A stretch of 64,000 nt of DNA from Isoetes taiwanensis (lineage: Eukaryota > Streptophyta > Lycopodiopsida > Isoetales > Isoetaceae), in contig JAJEKV010000023.1 of the NCBI GenBank assembly GCA_021234155.1, positions 9,993,141-10,057,140 on the forward strand, read 5' to 3'. The stretch's first letter is position 1, and the number at the start of each line of letters is the position of its first letter. The notes below the pieces were generated by a model. It did not search any database and had not been told where the DNA came from. It saw only the letters and a program-made list of their open reading frames with translations. This document shows positions 31,701 to 44,017 of the stretch, in pieces. A program made the translations under genes and the position numbers.

Positions 31701-33550
31701 ACCATGCTAATCAATCAATTTTTGAAGCCATAGCTTTTCACAATTGGTTACTCCTTTCTTTTGGCCTATGCTTGAGGTAACAAATGAGAATGATTTATTC
31801 TTTGCTATTGCAGTAGCAAAATGATAAGAGAGCATTAAAGTCAAGGACAGGCCTGGCAGTAGCGTCGCACATAATCCAATAGACAGTATGTGCATTTTTT
31901 AAGAGATCCTCTATTTTAAGATGCTTTGTTGTGCAAGTATTTTGGGTTATTTGCAGGAAGGCAGATCCATGACATCTTTTATATGCCCATCTGCCATGCT
32001 GCTGCGGACCTAAATGATCATACATCAACTGAATTATATATGCATGTGTGCAGGCATATTGATGGGCATCCTAAAATGCCAAAGCATTTGCATCTGATCC
32101 TTTGTATAGTTTCAGAAATGCATAAGATGCTTTGTAAATTTTTGTACTCCTGCTGTTAATATTTGACAGTTCCTAAGCAAGTGTGTTGTGCGCAGAAGCA
32201 CAAATGTGTCATAAAAATGGTTATTTGCTTTCTTGCAGTTCTTATTTGATTACCTTATCAATAAGCACCTCAAAGGTTTCAAGTTGCAGACTCTTAATAT
32301 GCATTACATAGATTATCCTTTTTGAAGGCTGCAGATACTTTGCTTTATGGCATCAATCATTATTGGAGGAGAATGAAGTTGTCCTTTTGGTGGAACACCC
32401 TAGCTTCCGCTTTTGTGCTTAGATTTGGACCGGCTTCCAAGTTGAAATGTGTAGATGCACCATTTATTGAAGCATTGGCATTTCCGCAGCAGTTTGGAGC
32501 ATGCAGTTTACAGGCAACCAATTATTCAGCTCGCTGCTCCTATGTAAATGTGTTGTGCAGAGAAGCACAAATTTGTTGTTCATAATTCTACATAATCGTG
32601 AATAGTCCTTTGTCTAAAAATGATTATTTTCCTTCTTGCATTTCTTATTTGATCACCAGTCAGGCGGCTCAGAAGTTCATTAGGGCGGATTTGGGGTCTG
32701 AAAATGGCCTCCTATCAGCCATTCCACGTCATATTTCCGCTCCTTTTTTCCCATGCCACCTAGGATACCAAAATCTCATCATTACAGATTTACTTGGAAT
32801 ATTCTCCCGGAATAAGGGGGATTGCGCATTCATGGCGCCATATGTATTTAATTCTGTTGGTTGTCAGACAGGCTGATGCAACATGTGGCACTTCTAAAAA
32901 GCCACTTGCATTCTAGCATACCGGCAACTCATGACGGTGTCTCTTGGTTTGTCAGATACCAAGCGTGCATGTCACCGATTCTTGCGCTATTTTCATTTAG
33001 AGGCCATGGCCATACAAGCTTCCCGCTTTCCACATTTCAAAATTTGAATGTGTAGGTTGAAGCTTTGTATCAGACTTTTATTTCGAGGCGCTGCGGCTGC
33101 GCCTTATGGGTGGTTCACATGGAGAAGTTTAGGCCCTCCACCGAAGTTTTATGAGTCAAGATCGATTAAAAAATTCAGCTACGCATTAGCTACATAAGTT
33201 GGATCTTGCAAGGGCTGATTTTCCAAAATGGGGCTGAATTTTTTTGCCTCAAACCTAAGTTCAAGCCGGGTTTTAAGCCGGGCCGCCAAGTTCGGGTCCA
33301 TGTGAACCCAAAGATTAACCGGGATCTTTACTTCATCCCAATACAAAGGCTTCCCCGCCCCTACAATTCGAAATTTGAATTTGCTTAATGTATAAAAGCA
33401 TGGGTTGTAGGAGAATGGACTTTTCGATTTCCATATGCACGTTGTAAATTTCAAAAACGAGGTTAGTACCTAACGCTCGGCTCACATGAAGTTTAATTGT
33501 CTTTGGGGCATACAAATTGTACACCTTCATTTCAAGGCCAAATCGGCGAT
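28791..33550. other. gene-poor stretch with possible isolated exons
   Basis: No gene can be assembled. A short exon-like piece at about 31465-31515 (VKAIDWSKEETGTGIDP between TTGATTAG and GTTAGT) may be real but is unrecognised. A duplicated block of about 100 bp occurs at 32160-32260 and 32540-32660 (TGTGTTGTGC..AGAAGCACAAAT). Motifs around TAACGCGTTAG cluster at 30369-30410 and, inverted and diverged, at 30915-30990. Confidence 0.35.
29010..29096. repeat. 44-bp tandem duplication
   Basis: Units at 29010-29053 and 29054-29096 both run from TTTTAG to GCAGCTGGCAAGG, differing by one substitution and one T. No coding context is recognised. Confidence 0.85.
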
Positions 33551-33559
33551 CCACGCAGT

Positions 33560-33892
33560 ATGGAAGCTCCAAATGATGTGTGGATAAGGATCCAACTGAC
33601 TCAAGAATATGCTCCAGTCTTCAATCGCAAAAAAGGAGGTCTAAAAAATAAGAACTTAGACCTCGACGTGTTGTGTCTTGCAGGCTCAAAAAGTGTCGAC
33701 ATCTGGGCGGATGACAGTTTATATCCATTGGATCCGTTGAGTGGCAAGAAACCGTCATTTCAGGACGTTTCAAGTTTAGTCCGATTTTATGGTGACGGTA
33801 ACTCTGGCCTCCTAGGATATTGTGAGAGATTGAGAGAGGATGAAGGCATTCGGAATCGAATACAGTCCCTTGAGATGAGCTGCTTCCGATAA
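33560..33892 (+). CDS. hypothetical protein or terminal exon, unrecognised
   Basis: An open frame of 110 codons from ATG, with residues such as YAPVFNRKKGGLKNKNLDL, DIWADDSLYPLDPLSGKK and FQDVSSLVRFYGDGNSGLLG, ending EMSCFR. Codon use and composition look protein-like rather than repeat-derived, and there is no repeat in it. An alternative is that only the part after a CAG at about 33683 is coding, as a last exon. I do not recognise the family. Confidence 0.35.
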   Translation: MEAPNDVWIRIQLTQEYAPVFNRKKGGLKNKNLDLDVLCLAGSKSVDIWADDSLYPLDPLSGKKPSFQDVSSLVRFYGDGNSGLLGYCERLREDEGIRNRIQSLEMSCFR

Positions 33893-34143
33893 GGAAGGGG
33901 AAATGTCCGTGAAGATGCTAATAAATGACATTATACTTTGCAATGTGAAGGGTTTATAATAGATTCCTTTAAAAATCTATTGCTATTTAAATTATAGCAA
34001 AAATGAGTCTTGAAACTCTTTAAGTAGTGGAAGAACTCTTTGACTAGTTATCCATTTGATGACCATTTTTTAAGAAAATATGATATGTGACATTCTTATA
34101 TGCAAACATTCATAAAATTTATGAACATTGAAGGCCAAAGCCA

Positions 34144-35800
34144 TCCTTGTTTAAAGAGGATCATATGATGCGAAATCTTCATCTTGTAAGTAATTGCATA
34201 TAAGAAATTCGCCTGGTGTGATCCTTGCGTAAAAAAGTAAATAGAAATATAAATATTGAACTTACAACTTAGCGTAAACAAATAGTATTTTAATAAACCA
34301 ACACTTTATATACTAACACTTTACACTTTAAATAAGATATTTCTTTCTTTCCTTTTACTTGAAAGCTATTTTTTTTTCAAGATGGATCACACCAAGTTTA
34401 ATAATACATGCAAAAAAAAAAAAGGGACACACTAAATTCGCATGGTGTGATCCACTTTCTTATTTGTTGTCAAATTAAAATTAAACACAAGTACTCATTC
34501 CTATTTGTATCTAAAATGCTTTACCACTCTTAAGTACATAAGTCATATCCCTTTTCAAAGAGCATATTATTTTTCAAGAAGGATCACATCAAGCGAATAG
34601 TACATATGCAACAAAAATGGAACACACTAAATTCGCATCGTGTGATCTACTTTCTTATTTGTTGTCAAATTAAAATTAAACACAAGTACCCTTCTCATTT
34701 AATGCTTTACCACCCCAAGTGCATAAAGTTATTAGTCCTTTTCAAAGAGCATATCTTTTTTTAAGAAGGATCACATCAAGCATCCTATTTACATCTAAAA
34801 TACTTTACCAACTCTAGTAGTACATAAAGTTATTAGCCCTTTTCAAAAAGCAAACACTTTATCAATAAATGAGCATGTCACATATCCACACTTAACTTCA
34901 AATAAGACACATATATAATCAAAGTAATTTTACTATAGGAAATCATCTTTTTCCAAAAAGATCACACCAAGCGAATTTTGTATAAGCTAAAAGGTTGGAA
35001 TATACTAAATTCGCATGGTGTGATCCACTTTCTTGTTTGTTGTCAATAGATAATAACACCAAGTCCCTCATCAATAGTCTCCCATTTGCATATAAAATAT
35101 GTATCATTCCAAGTTATATTATGTTTTATGAACTAAACTTTTTCAAAGAGGGTCCAAAGCAAAATACAAACACTTAATCAATAAGCCAACACTTTACCAA
35201 CAACCAAAGCTTTATTAAATAAGATTTTTATGTTATTTTATCAAACCTAACAATGTTTCCATATGTGACACTTTGAGTTAACTCGATCCAAAGGCTCATG
35301 AAAGTTTACAGTTTATACAATATGTCTTTGGAGCTTTTGTGTCGTGGCATTAGTAAACACCTCTAATGGAGCAAATATTTTGTAACTCATTTTTTCAACA
35401 ACCCTGGATGCACGTCTTATCAAACATTTCTTCATTGCAAGGACACCATTCTCATAAGGCTTGCACAATTCGCTTAAAAGAGATCATGGGACGACTTTCA
35501 AGCTCGGCTCCCACAACTTTACAACGTAAAACTAGATGCCCATTGCCCTGAATGTATATCTTGGAAAAGCATGTCTCTTATGTCCATATGTTAGACAACA
35601 ACGATGCTAGTAATGCTTTTCCCTAGTCTCAAATCCCCGACATCCGATAAATATAGCCCAAAAAAAAATATTTGATTCAAAGGTGAGTGAATATAAATCA
35701 AGAAGAGGGAGAAAAAAGAAGCAAGGATCACATGACGCCTTGAAATCTCACTACAGTTACAAAGTGCATATGCATTTTCGCATGGTGTGATCCATGTATT
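34144..35800. repeat. tandem hairpins on TTCGCATGGTGTGATCC
   Basis: Six imperfect units, the first five spaced about 190-230 bp and the sixth isolated near 35.73 kb, each carry GGATCACACCAAGCGAA on one side and AAATTCGCATGGTGTGATCC some 50-70 bp later, so each unit can fold into a hairpin. Copies lie at about 34144-34226, 34379-34457, 34578-34653, 34764 (half), 34956-35031 and 35726-35795. Between them the sequence TTTCTTATTTGTTGTCAA and a CACAAGTAC block repeat too. Confidence 0.8.
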
Positions 35801-36880
35801 GTTGAGGGTGCAAATTTGCAAATATCCTCCTCTTCAAATCCTTTCCCCCCTTCCCTTTTTTTTTTGCAATATACTATCCATAGCATTTATTTTGAACCCT
35901 ATAGTTCTACCTATTCATTTGCGTATGAATGTCGCCTCCCGGCGATGTAACTCCATAGTCACCCTTCGTTAAGGATAGCATTCTCACCCACGAGCCTATG
36001 GATAGATATCCTTCCACCGGCCGATCAATCGGTCGTTGAATTGTAAGAATGAATGGCGTAGAGCAATACGATGAATGGGAAGAGCTGAAAAGTAGGAAAA
36101 CAGAATGAAAATTTGGGTAGTAAAACATGGCATGTAACATTATGTTTGCTTGTCCGCGACATCGCCCTCGCCGTTGTTGCTTAACTCTATGCTCGCCCAA
36201 CAAAAACACGCAGACACTATTGGAGACTTGGATTCCAAATGAAGAGCCGGAGAGAGGATGCACGAGCGCGCTTAATGTGAACAATGGAAATCTTGGTGCC
36301 AAAATTTGATAAGGTGGTTGGTGCATGTGGGCATGTGCACAGTAGGCGGGAAAAGTAGCCATTATTTTGGTCCGCGATACGATTTTCGAAAAATGTGGGC
36401 CATTAATGTGGTTGCAATGAATGCACACACATGTCCTATGAAATTTCGCCATGTGGATGCCAAGTAAGCCTGCTCCTCTTTCTACTTGCCAACTAATACT
36501 GACTTTGGAAAAAAATGCGCAAACATCATTGGTCGTGAGAAACATGACGTGGAATTCTGGCATCCAAGATATGGGCCATTTTGAGACCCCAAATCCGCCC
36601 TAATGGCAGATGCTTAATGTTGCATTCGATATATGACACCAATGCTTATTGGAGGAGGATGAGGCTAGCTCTTTTTTGGATGTGGCGATGGTAGTATTGC
36701 GGTGGGCGTGTGATGGTGGTGTTGCTATGTGTGCTGGTTGCATGAGTCAAATGAGGCAGCAAGCAATTCTTCTTACCATCATATTGGCCCTTAGTCTCTA
36801 CTAGGTACAAATGTAAACTTTGTGTTCTTCACTTCGATTTAGCATATGCTTAGCCTAGACATTTATCTTTCATCTATATT
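35800..36880. other. no supported gene
   Basis: An open minus-strand frame of 218 codons (35907-36563) covers much of this stretch, but it has no recognisable domain and unusual composition (many Cys, His, Ser). I see no clear start context. I treat it as non-coding. Confidence 0.4.
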
Positions 36881-36884
36881 AAAT

Positions 36885-37184
36885 GTCTAAGTCAAAATAC
36901 GAACATTCTTATAATGTTTGAGATTGCCCGGGGCTCATGTCGAGGTCCGTCGTTTGCTCAATCTAATTCTCACTATTCTTTGCAACGTGCCACATTAGAG
37001 ATTTTTATGTCTGTTACTTTAGTACATTTATCCTTGATTTTAGTTAATGTCTCTGGGTCGAATTGGAAACATTCTTAGGATGTTTGGATTGTGCAAGGGT
37101 CACGTCTGAGGCTCATGATTGCTCAATCTAATTCTCACTATTATTTGCAATGTGCCACATTAGAGATTTTTATGTCTGTTATTT
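36885..37184. repeat. 166-bp tandem duplication
   Basis: Segments starting CATTCTTA at 36904 and 37070 are about 85% similar through CAATCTAATTCTCACTATT, GTGCCACATTAGAG and TTTTTATGTCTGTTA, with a 166-bp period. Two copies are seen. Confidence 0.8.
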
Positions 37185-39860
37185 CAAGATGGCAATTTCC
37201 TGTTTGTTAATAGAAATATCCTTTAGGATTTAGAAGGAATGACAGATACGGAACAACAACATGGATAGTTGTGACAAGCTATGTTGTGAATGGATAAAAG
37301 ACAATTACAACTGTATTTTCAAAGCCATTTTGCAGAGTTTGATGAGTGTAGATGTAGTGGCTGATATGCCTATACTCTGAATACAGTTGCAAATATGTTG
37401 GTAGTTATGGCGACAGATGCAGATGCATATGCAGTGGCAATATATCCATTAATATATTATATGTATGATTGAGTTTTTTGAGACATGAATGTGCTGAAGG
37501 TTATTCACCAAAAAAGTTGATTTATATAGATCTAGCTATTCTAGAAACTTGATACCTCCACTTTGTTTGTCTTAGCTATTTTGTACAAGGAAATTGACAC
37601 TTTCGAACAAGAACCTTTCTTAACTAGAGATGCCATTTCTATGTTGTTTATGGCGTCACGTTCAAGTTTTATTTCTAACCATTGATCTGGCGGATATTCT
37701 CGGTATTGTGCCAGATCAATGGCCCTTAGAATTTTCAGAGAAAAAATGCATGGCAATGTCAATGGTGTAAACCGAACACATGGTTGAAGCAAAAACAAAA
37801 AGAGAAGCAAAATAGAAAACAACCAATGGTATAGCCTTCTGCCATACCGCCTACCTGTTCAAAGCTGCCATAGCTTGAACACACTACCCCACCGAATGCC
37901 TGCATTGGCTCACGACACAATGGCCTCACCACAAGCCGCAGGATCATCAAGAAATCTGCTGGTCTTCCGGTTCTGTGAAAAGAACGAGAAGCTACAGGGG
38001 AATTTCAACCACAAATGCCCAGACCTTTCATGCCCAGTCGGAATTTCATGGCTCACCCAGGGGCTGAAACAGACCCACGAATTAAATAGGAAAAGGTCCG
38101 ATATGGCTATAATAAGGGATCACGGCCAGCTTAAGGAGACCAGTAGAATCCCAGACTTGGTTTTACCGGCTGCAGGCACAGAATCCGACAGAGTGGAAGA
38201 CACCTGCTTTTGGAATCCGGCACCCTGATAGCTTTTGGCAGTCATTCCGGCACCAGCAACAGGTTTATGCTGTGCTGCTCTCTATACCGGGACCCTGACA
38301 TACAAATCCAATCTTCAGTGTTCTGATCCGATCCAACCTGCTAGCAGCTGACGGTGGTTGAGAATTCTGCAAGCGGAATTTTAACTGTGACCTTCTTTGT
38401 GAAGCTAGTGATTGATAACGTCTTTCATATAGTGTGCTAATTTGTTTCTTTGCCATGCTCAAATTTGAGAGCTCCATGCCGCAATCGATATGATAGAAAC
38501 GCAGGTCCGCTTCCAACAGCAAATCCGGTATGTTCACAGCCACCTTGTACGCTCCTATCCGCTGCCCAACGCCCTTCACATGCTTTCTAAATTGGAACCT
38601 ATGACATAAAGGACTAATTCCTAGAAAAAGGGGAGTTGCAAAGCACCCAAAATAGCATAAAACACTCAAGCTCCTCCCACATGGCAAATTATACCATTTT
38701 TTATACAATACCATACGAAAATCATAGTCCAAACCACTGCCTGAAACCCCTCCCCCAACCCAAAACGAAATTAGCACACTATTTAGAGATGCCATTGCAA
38801 TTTTAAGTTCACACACCTAGCTTTCTTTGAGAATAATTTTACGCTGATGTAACGTTTTCTTTGTTAATACTATTTGAATATTTCTAAATAAACGTAAGTT
38901 TACAACCTGCACAACACAGTTTCAACAATAATTCTATTTGAATATTTACTAGGAAATTGGGACTGCAACTTCACAACCTGCACAAAGTCCCCTCAATAAA
39001 TGTTCATAATGTACACAAACACCTTTGAGGCGGCAACTTGAAGAACAACAATAAAAAGAATTGTAGATTACACACCTCAGAACAAATATACTCAACTTGA
39101 AGGAACAATGTCAACAATAAAAGGAATTGTAGATTATAGTGAAAGCTCCTCATTGGCCAAAACCCCATCTTAGCAACAATGAGGCTTGAGATTCCTTAGG
39201 AAATTTGTATCAATATTTGTACATGTCCCGTTAATCCCCCTCTTTAAATATTGCACCATTAATGGTGCTTTGGCCCAAGTAGTGCAACAAACTTTTTGAT
39301 AATTCTCTTGCTTTATTTTTCAAGAAAGATGTTTTCCTTGGAGGCTTCTCCTCTCTATAGTGTAAGAGTATACTATTTGTGGCGAGATGTGGTAGTGCAT
39401 AGTATACTATTTGTGGCGAGATATCATGTTAGCACTAGCTTGGCTCATCCAAAACAAGTTCATAAAAAACTTCTAGGGAATGTGCCATATTATTATTTGT
39501 GTAAAAATCAATGCAACTTTTTGTGCTACATGAGAATGCCCCTCAACAATCCATGATGAAAATACCATTGCTTGCACTTCAAGTAATATAGACCCATGGG
39601 CCAATGTGTATCCTCACTAGAAAAACACGTAGAAATTGACTATGATGTTAACAATTATTTTTACACTTCAATCATTACATGTCTAAAAAGGCAGTTCCAG
39701 AACCATTCAAACTTTCAAATTCACACATGTACATCGACAACAATATCTACATGGCACCAAGCCTCAACTTAGAATTTACAGTTCGATAATAGCTAATATC
39801 ATCTTCATGTGATATATTCTAACTTAAACATTATACCTTTCAATATCTAATTTGTTCATT
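37185..39860. other. gene-poor stretch
   Basis: No gene is supported. The open minus-strand frame 38265-38816 has a possibly protein-like middle (IGAYKVAVNIPDLLLEADLR) but no recognisable family or clear splice sites. A short tandem repeat of TAGTATACTATTTGTGGCGAG lies near 39365-39420. Confidence 0.35.
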
Positions 39861-39869
39861 CTATCTGAC

Positions 39870-40121
39870 ATCACCTATTCAATCCAACAAAATGTCCCGC
39901 ATTAACTTATATTTGTATTTATGCCCGGCAATGCCGAATCCTTTTCAGATTGATATGCAACACAATTCAATGAAACTCAATGTCCCTTGCTATCTCCTTG
40001 GCTTCACATATTGTTGCTAAATTTCTGCATGATCTCTAAAATCACCATTCCATCCAACCAAATGCTTCGTATTAACTTATATTTGTATCTATGCCCGGCA
40101 ACGCCGGGCACACGTTGCTAG
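39870..40121 (+). mobile_element. Helitron 3' end
   Basis: The hairpin GCCCGGCAACGCCGGGC (40093-40109) is followed by 8 bases and then CTAG with a T next to it (40118-40122), the standard 3' terminus of plant Helitrons (hairpin plus CTRR inserted before T). A diverged partial copy of the same terminal sequence (TATGCCCGGCAATGCCG) sits at about 39920-39936, so there may be a decayed older end or a tandem terminus. The 5' TC end was not located and no helicase is visible, so this is probably a non-autonomous element extending to the left. Confidence 0.7.
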
Positions 40122-40465
40122 TGTAGAAAATTTGGCATTTATAATATGGAGCTACGTATATGAAACTTGTTTGATTGATGGCGATAAAGCTAAATAGAAA
40201 AATGAACTCAACTGAATATAAGTTACATCAATTATATTTATATTTACAGACTGCCTTGGGGCAGTTCATCTGCCGTACTGTATATTAAAAGCACTGCATA
40301 GTATGGCCTCTAAATGTGTAAGATTGTTGCTCAAAATATTAATCATTGTGTGAATGCAAAATAAATAGAACCAAAAAGTAAGTCCCCGGGCACAGCATTT
40401 CCATATCCATGTTGGTATTAGAAGATGAGTGGAAGGATGGAGCATGCAATTTTACCACCGTTCAT

Positions 40466-40700
40466 ACATACCCCCCAAATGGCGCCTCCGGAGGGGGCAT
40501 TTATACCCCCAAAATGGTGCCATGGCGCTACTTGAGGGGTATACATGCCCCTCTCTGGTCATTTGGGGGGTGCCTGAGGGGGCATGTATACCCCCCAAAT
40601 GGTGCCATGGGACCATTTGGGGGGTTTCGGCGGGGAGCTATACCGCCAAATGACGCCATGCAGCCATTTGGAGCCCCCAAATGGTTCCATGACGCTATTT
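40466..40700. repeat. second ATGGCGCCAT palindrome array
   Basis: Alternating ACCCCCCAAATGG, TGCCATGG, CATTTGGGGGGT and GGGGGCATGTATACC blocks form nested inverted repeats of the same vocabulary as at 21.1-21.6 kb. Open frames rich in PPKW translate the repeat. Confidence 0.75.
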
Positions 40701-41758
40701 CAAAATGAATACGGATACTACAAATGATGTCTACTTAAATATAGAAAGAAGACAATGCATCCAACAACAAAATAACACAGTAAAGAAGACATTTTAGAGG
40801 GCTTACCTAGATATGTTTGTAAGCATTCTGGTGGAAAAACTGTCGGCGAGTGAAGCATCTAGTTCTTGTAAGATTTTTGCAATGCCTCAAAGAGAAGCAC
40901 CCAGCAAACAGCTAATGCACCTGCAAATAAATCAATGCAAGAAGTCGGCTAGAAGCGTCGATCGGTAAAGAACCGTCGAAGACTATGCATCTGCCTATAA
41001 AAGGATCCATATAAGCTCCCAAAGAAATGATATGCCGAGCAGCAGCAACAATATCAAATAGGAGCTGGAATCGTCTGGTACGAGGACGAATGAGCTGGCT
41101 TTGTCTTTTAAGCAATAATTTTAAATTTGGGATTTCAAATTTTGAATTTGGGCAGAGATTTTGAATTTTAACGGGTTTTAAATTTGGGCGGGCGTATGAG
41201 TTTCAAATTTGAGCAGGCATTTTATTTAAGACCACCTCACAGGTCCGTCAGCAAAATGTCTTGAACCTGACTACAGTCTTGTGGCATTAGAAAACTCAAA
41301 AGATGTCTAAGGAAGAAGAGGGCACTTTGAACAATCGATTGGAAGAACTTCGAGAAGGTAAGACATTATATTCTTTGTGCTTTCAATGGTTAACAATTGT
41401 TTTGGAGGTTCTGAAACTAATTTGTAGGTTAAAGAGGCAATAAAGAAGAAGAAGAAGATTGTGGAAAAGGATGGAAAAGTTCATGCATGCGAGGTGGCTT
41501 AAAAATGCCACTAGGATCTTAGAAATGTGACCATATAGTATTGTTTAATGGTTCAAAATGTTAAATATTATTTTCTTGATATGCTCAAATGTGCAATAAA
41601 TTATCAAGTATGCCATGTGCCTCACTTTGAACATGCCACGTGGCTCAGACATCCTCTGGGGGGTCAAGTGTGCCATGTGTCGAATGTTCATGCATGCCAT
41701 GTGGCTTGAAAATGCCACTAAGAAATGTACTTGACCACATGGTATTGTTTAATGGTTC

Positions 41759-41768
41759 AAAATGTTAA
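41759..41768. repeat. 10-bp target duplication, left
   Basis: AAAATGTTAA immediately before the left inverted repeat. The same 10 bases follow the right inverted repeat at 51323-51332. Confidence 0.88.
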
Positions 41769-42059
41769 AAAGTCGTATTTAATTAAAGTGGGACTCATTC
41801 CATTCCCATTTTTTTTCGGAACCCTATTAATTTACACGAAAAGGAGCACCCCGACCCGAGAACTATCCTTAATTCGAATTTTTGTCTAGAACTCTGCATC
41901 GAAGCTTACCTCCAGTTTCCCTGGATAGCGAGTCGAGAACAAGAACAATGCAACTGAAACAAAGGAAATTCATTAAAGATTGAAACCAAAGCTGATGTTG
42001 AAAAAGAATTTTTATTAATAAATTGAATAGGTACAATGTATTTTACATCGGACGCAGAG

Positions 42060-42590
42060 ACCATGGCGGTCTTGCTGTCACTACAGTTACATCATCTTGG
42101 TAGGTGGTCCACCTTAGGGGATTAACTTGTGGCGCTTCTTCACCGACCGTAAGCCTTGGGGCAACCCGAAGAGTGTGGAATGCCTCACGTGGAGGTGCCT
42201 CTCGAGCTACCGGCCGACCTGCCCACCCGACTTCTCCACTCGGCCTCCCCGCAGCTTTTCATCGAATATGCTCCTTCCCCAACCTCCCGTGGATGTTATG
42301 CAATGCTTGCAAGATGCTTTGAGCTTCCCCGGATCTGTCTCAAATTTCTTGGCGTGTTCTTTATCCCTGTGGTGTGCATGGCGCCCGAATTCACGAGCAA
42401 CCTTATCCCAAAGGCGGGCAAGAGTGTAGCGTGAGCTGGATCTCGTGCCGTAACGGTATTTCTTCCGCTTTGAGCGACCGTCTTTGCACAGCCTGGAGCG
42501 GTCTCTGTGATGCCTGAGCGGGATCTGTGCCTGAACCACCTGGAGCAAGGAGAGTCTATGATTAACAATTACGGTGCCATTAGTCAAAAC
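42060..42590 (-). CDS. unrecognised frame(s) downstream of the HAD gene
   Basis: Overlapping minus-strand open stretches, including a basic one with GRSKRKKYRYGTRSSSRYT and LWDKVAREFGRHAHHRDKEH, and one ending PLRWTTYQDDVTVVTARPPW just inside the left end of the transposon. A CTCCAG/GTGG junction near 42540 could be a splice border. It may be a last exon or a third gene. No family is recognised. Confidence 0.35.
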
Positions 42591-42672
42591 GAAGAAAAGA
42601 ATGTTGAAATCAAATTACAATGGAGAACATTCATTCCATACAACTGCATCCAATGACGTGGGAAGTAGTGTC

Positions 42673-42952
42673 TTTCTCGACTCGCGAGTCGAGAAAGGCC
42701 CGGAAAAGTCAAAGTACAACCATTCTCATTAGAATATGGTTGCATCCAATCACACACGGAAGCATACAAATGGTTTTTCATTAACGAGAGCGAGCAAGGT
42801 TTTCTCGACTCATGAAGTCGAGAAATGGCCAGGAAACCCAATGTACAACCATTATCATAATAGATTGTGGCTGCATCCAGTCACACAAACAAACATACAA
42901 ATGGTTTCATCAACAGGACAAGCATGCCTTTCTCGACTCGCGAGTCGAGAAA
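42673..42952. repeat. three TCTCGACTCGCGAGTCGAGA palindromes below the HAD gene
   Basis: Perfect palindromes at 42673-42696 and 42929-42952 and a CATGAAGTCG variant at 42801-42825, spaced about 128 bp, lie between the HAD-gene stop (43057) and the next open stretch (42590). Between them the sequence around GCATCCAATCACACA is also repeated, so the unit is about 125 bp. Confidence 0.85.
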
Positions 42953-43056
42953 GCCAAGTAAAAACTCAATATACAAGTATATTCATTACAAAATGTAGTA
43001 CATTTGTTCACGTTTGTTTACAATATTCACACAATTTGACTATCTGAAAGCAGAGG

Positions 43057-43899
43057 TCACTCTTCTTGATCACCAAAATATTTGTCGTCCATAGCTTTCA
43101 TGATCGCCTTGCTCTCTGGATCGGGTTCCGTGAGGCTCGGATAGTTCCTAATCACATCGGCGACAAGAATGGCAAAAAGGGATTCCGCCAAGACAGGACA
43201 AAGTCCGAAAGACAACCACCTATCCGTCTCATACTCTTCAGGACGATATGCCTTAGCAAGGATTGTATTTTGCGAGTTATGATAGCACTTGTAGGCGGAG
43301 TCGTCTATGATCAGCGTGTTGTGTTTGCCATAGTCCGGGAATTGCTCATAAACCCTGTCCAGCCTTTTCACCATAATATGCTTCCCCTTTGTGATGGTTG
43401 GATCGAGGTCTGACACATGCTCGACCCTTTCGTTTCCCCAAACGAACTTGAACTTCAAAACTAGAAGGCCGAGAACACCAAGAACATTGACAATATTTTT
43501 CTTTGCCATACAAGACCATATGCCCACTTCGAATCCCCGTTCCAGGCACCATTCAACAATTTCCTTTGCTCTAGGCCCGGATACACGATTTTATGCTCCG
43601 TTTTGCCGGGATCCGCGAGGTGTTAAGCTCGGGGACGTCTTTATCGTGGTATACTGCAGCTAATACTCCATTGACGTCAAATATTACAAGCTTGGTGGGA
43701 CCAGCTGGATCCCAGTTGGAGTTTGGCTCTGACCATATTTCCGGTTCGTCGGGATCCATATGCGGGATCATTACTTTTTCAGGACCCTTCTGGCTGTCCG
43801 CAGTGTCTTGCTCTTTATTGTCTTTGGGGTGTACAGTGTCCTCAAGACGTGAACCGCCACTAGATATTGACAATGATCCGAGTCGCTATGCTCGATGTT
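43057..43899 (-). CDS. FCP1-like HAD phosphatase domain, last exon
   Basis: An exon entered through TTATTTCAG (acceptor, exon starts 43899). It encodes an acidic linker, then GPTKLVIFDVNGVLAAVYHD, the HAD motif I with D-x-N in place of D-x-D, a form seen in plant FCP1-like proteins. Next come the EVGIW-like GIWSCMAKKNIVNVLGV motif II region, a lysine-containing KGKHIMVKRLDRVYEQFP block, and the motif III-type NTLIIDDSAYKCYHNSQNTI, which matches the IDD-S/P signature of FCP1 homology domains. It ends DKYFGDQEE at 43057. One frame change near 43570 separates motif I from motif II. FCP1-type enzymes dephosphorylate Ser/Thr in proteins such as the RNA polymerase II tail; activity of a D-x-N form is uncertain. 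The gene lies inside the TIR transposon. Confidence 0.8.
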
Positions 43900-44017
43900 C
43901 TGAAATAATGAGAGATGTCGATAGGAACGAGTTTTCTCGACTCGCGAGTCGAGAATGGAAAGGTTTTTCGACTTCGCGAAGTCGAGAAACACGGATGATG
44001 AGCAAAGTAAACTCACC
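43900..44017 (-). other. intron with two palindromes
   Basis: A roughly 118-bp intron from GAG/GTGAGT (44018) to TTATTTCAG (43900). It contains the perfect palindrome TTCTCGACTCGCGAGTCGAG (43934-43955) and a TCGACTTCGCGAAGTCGA variant (43964-43988), together about 40% of its length. Confidence 0.65.

Noticed and set aside
35907-36563. 218-codon open minus-strand frame
   Set aside because: No domain, odd composition (rich in Cys, His, Ser), and no splice or promoter context. It is probably a chance open frame.
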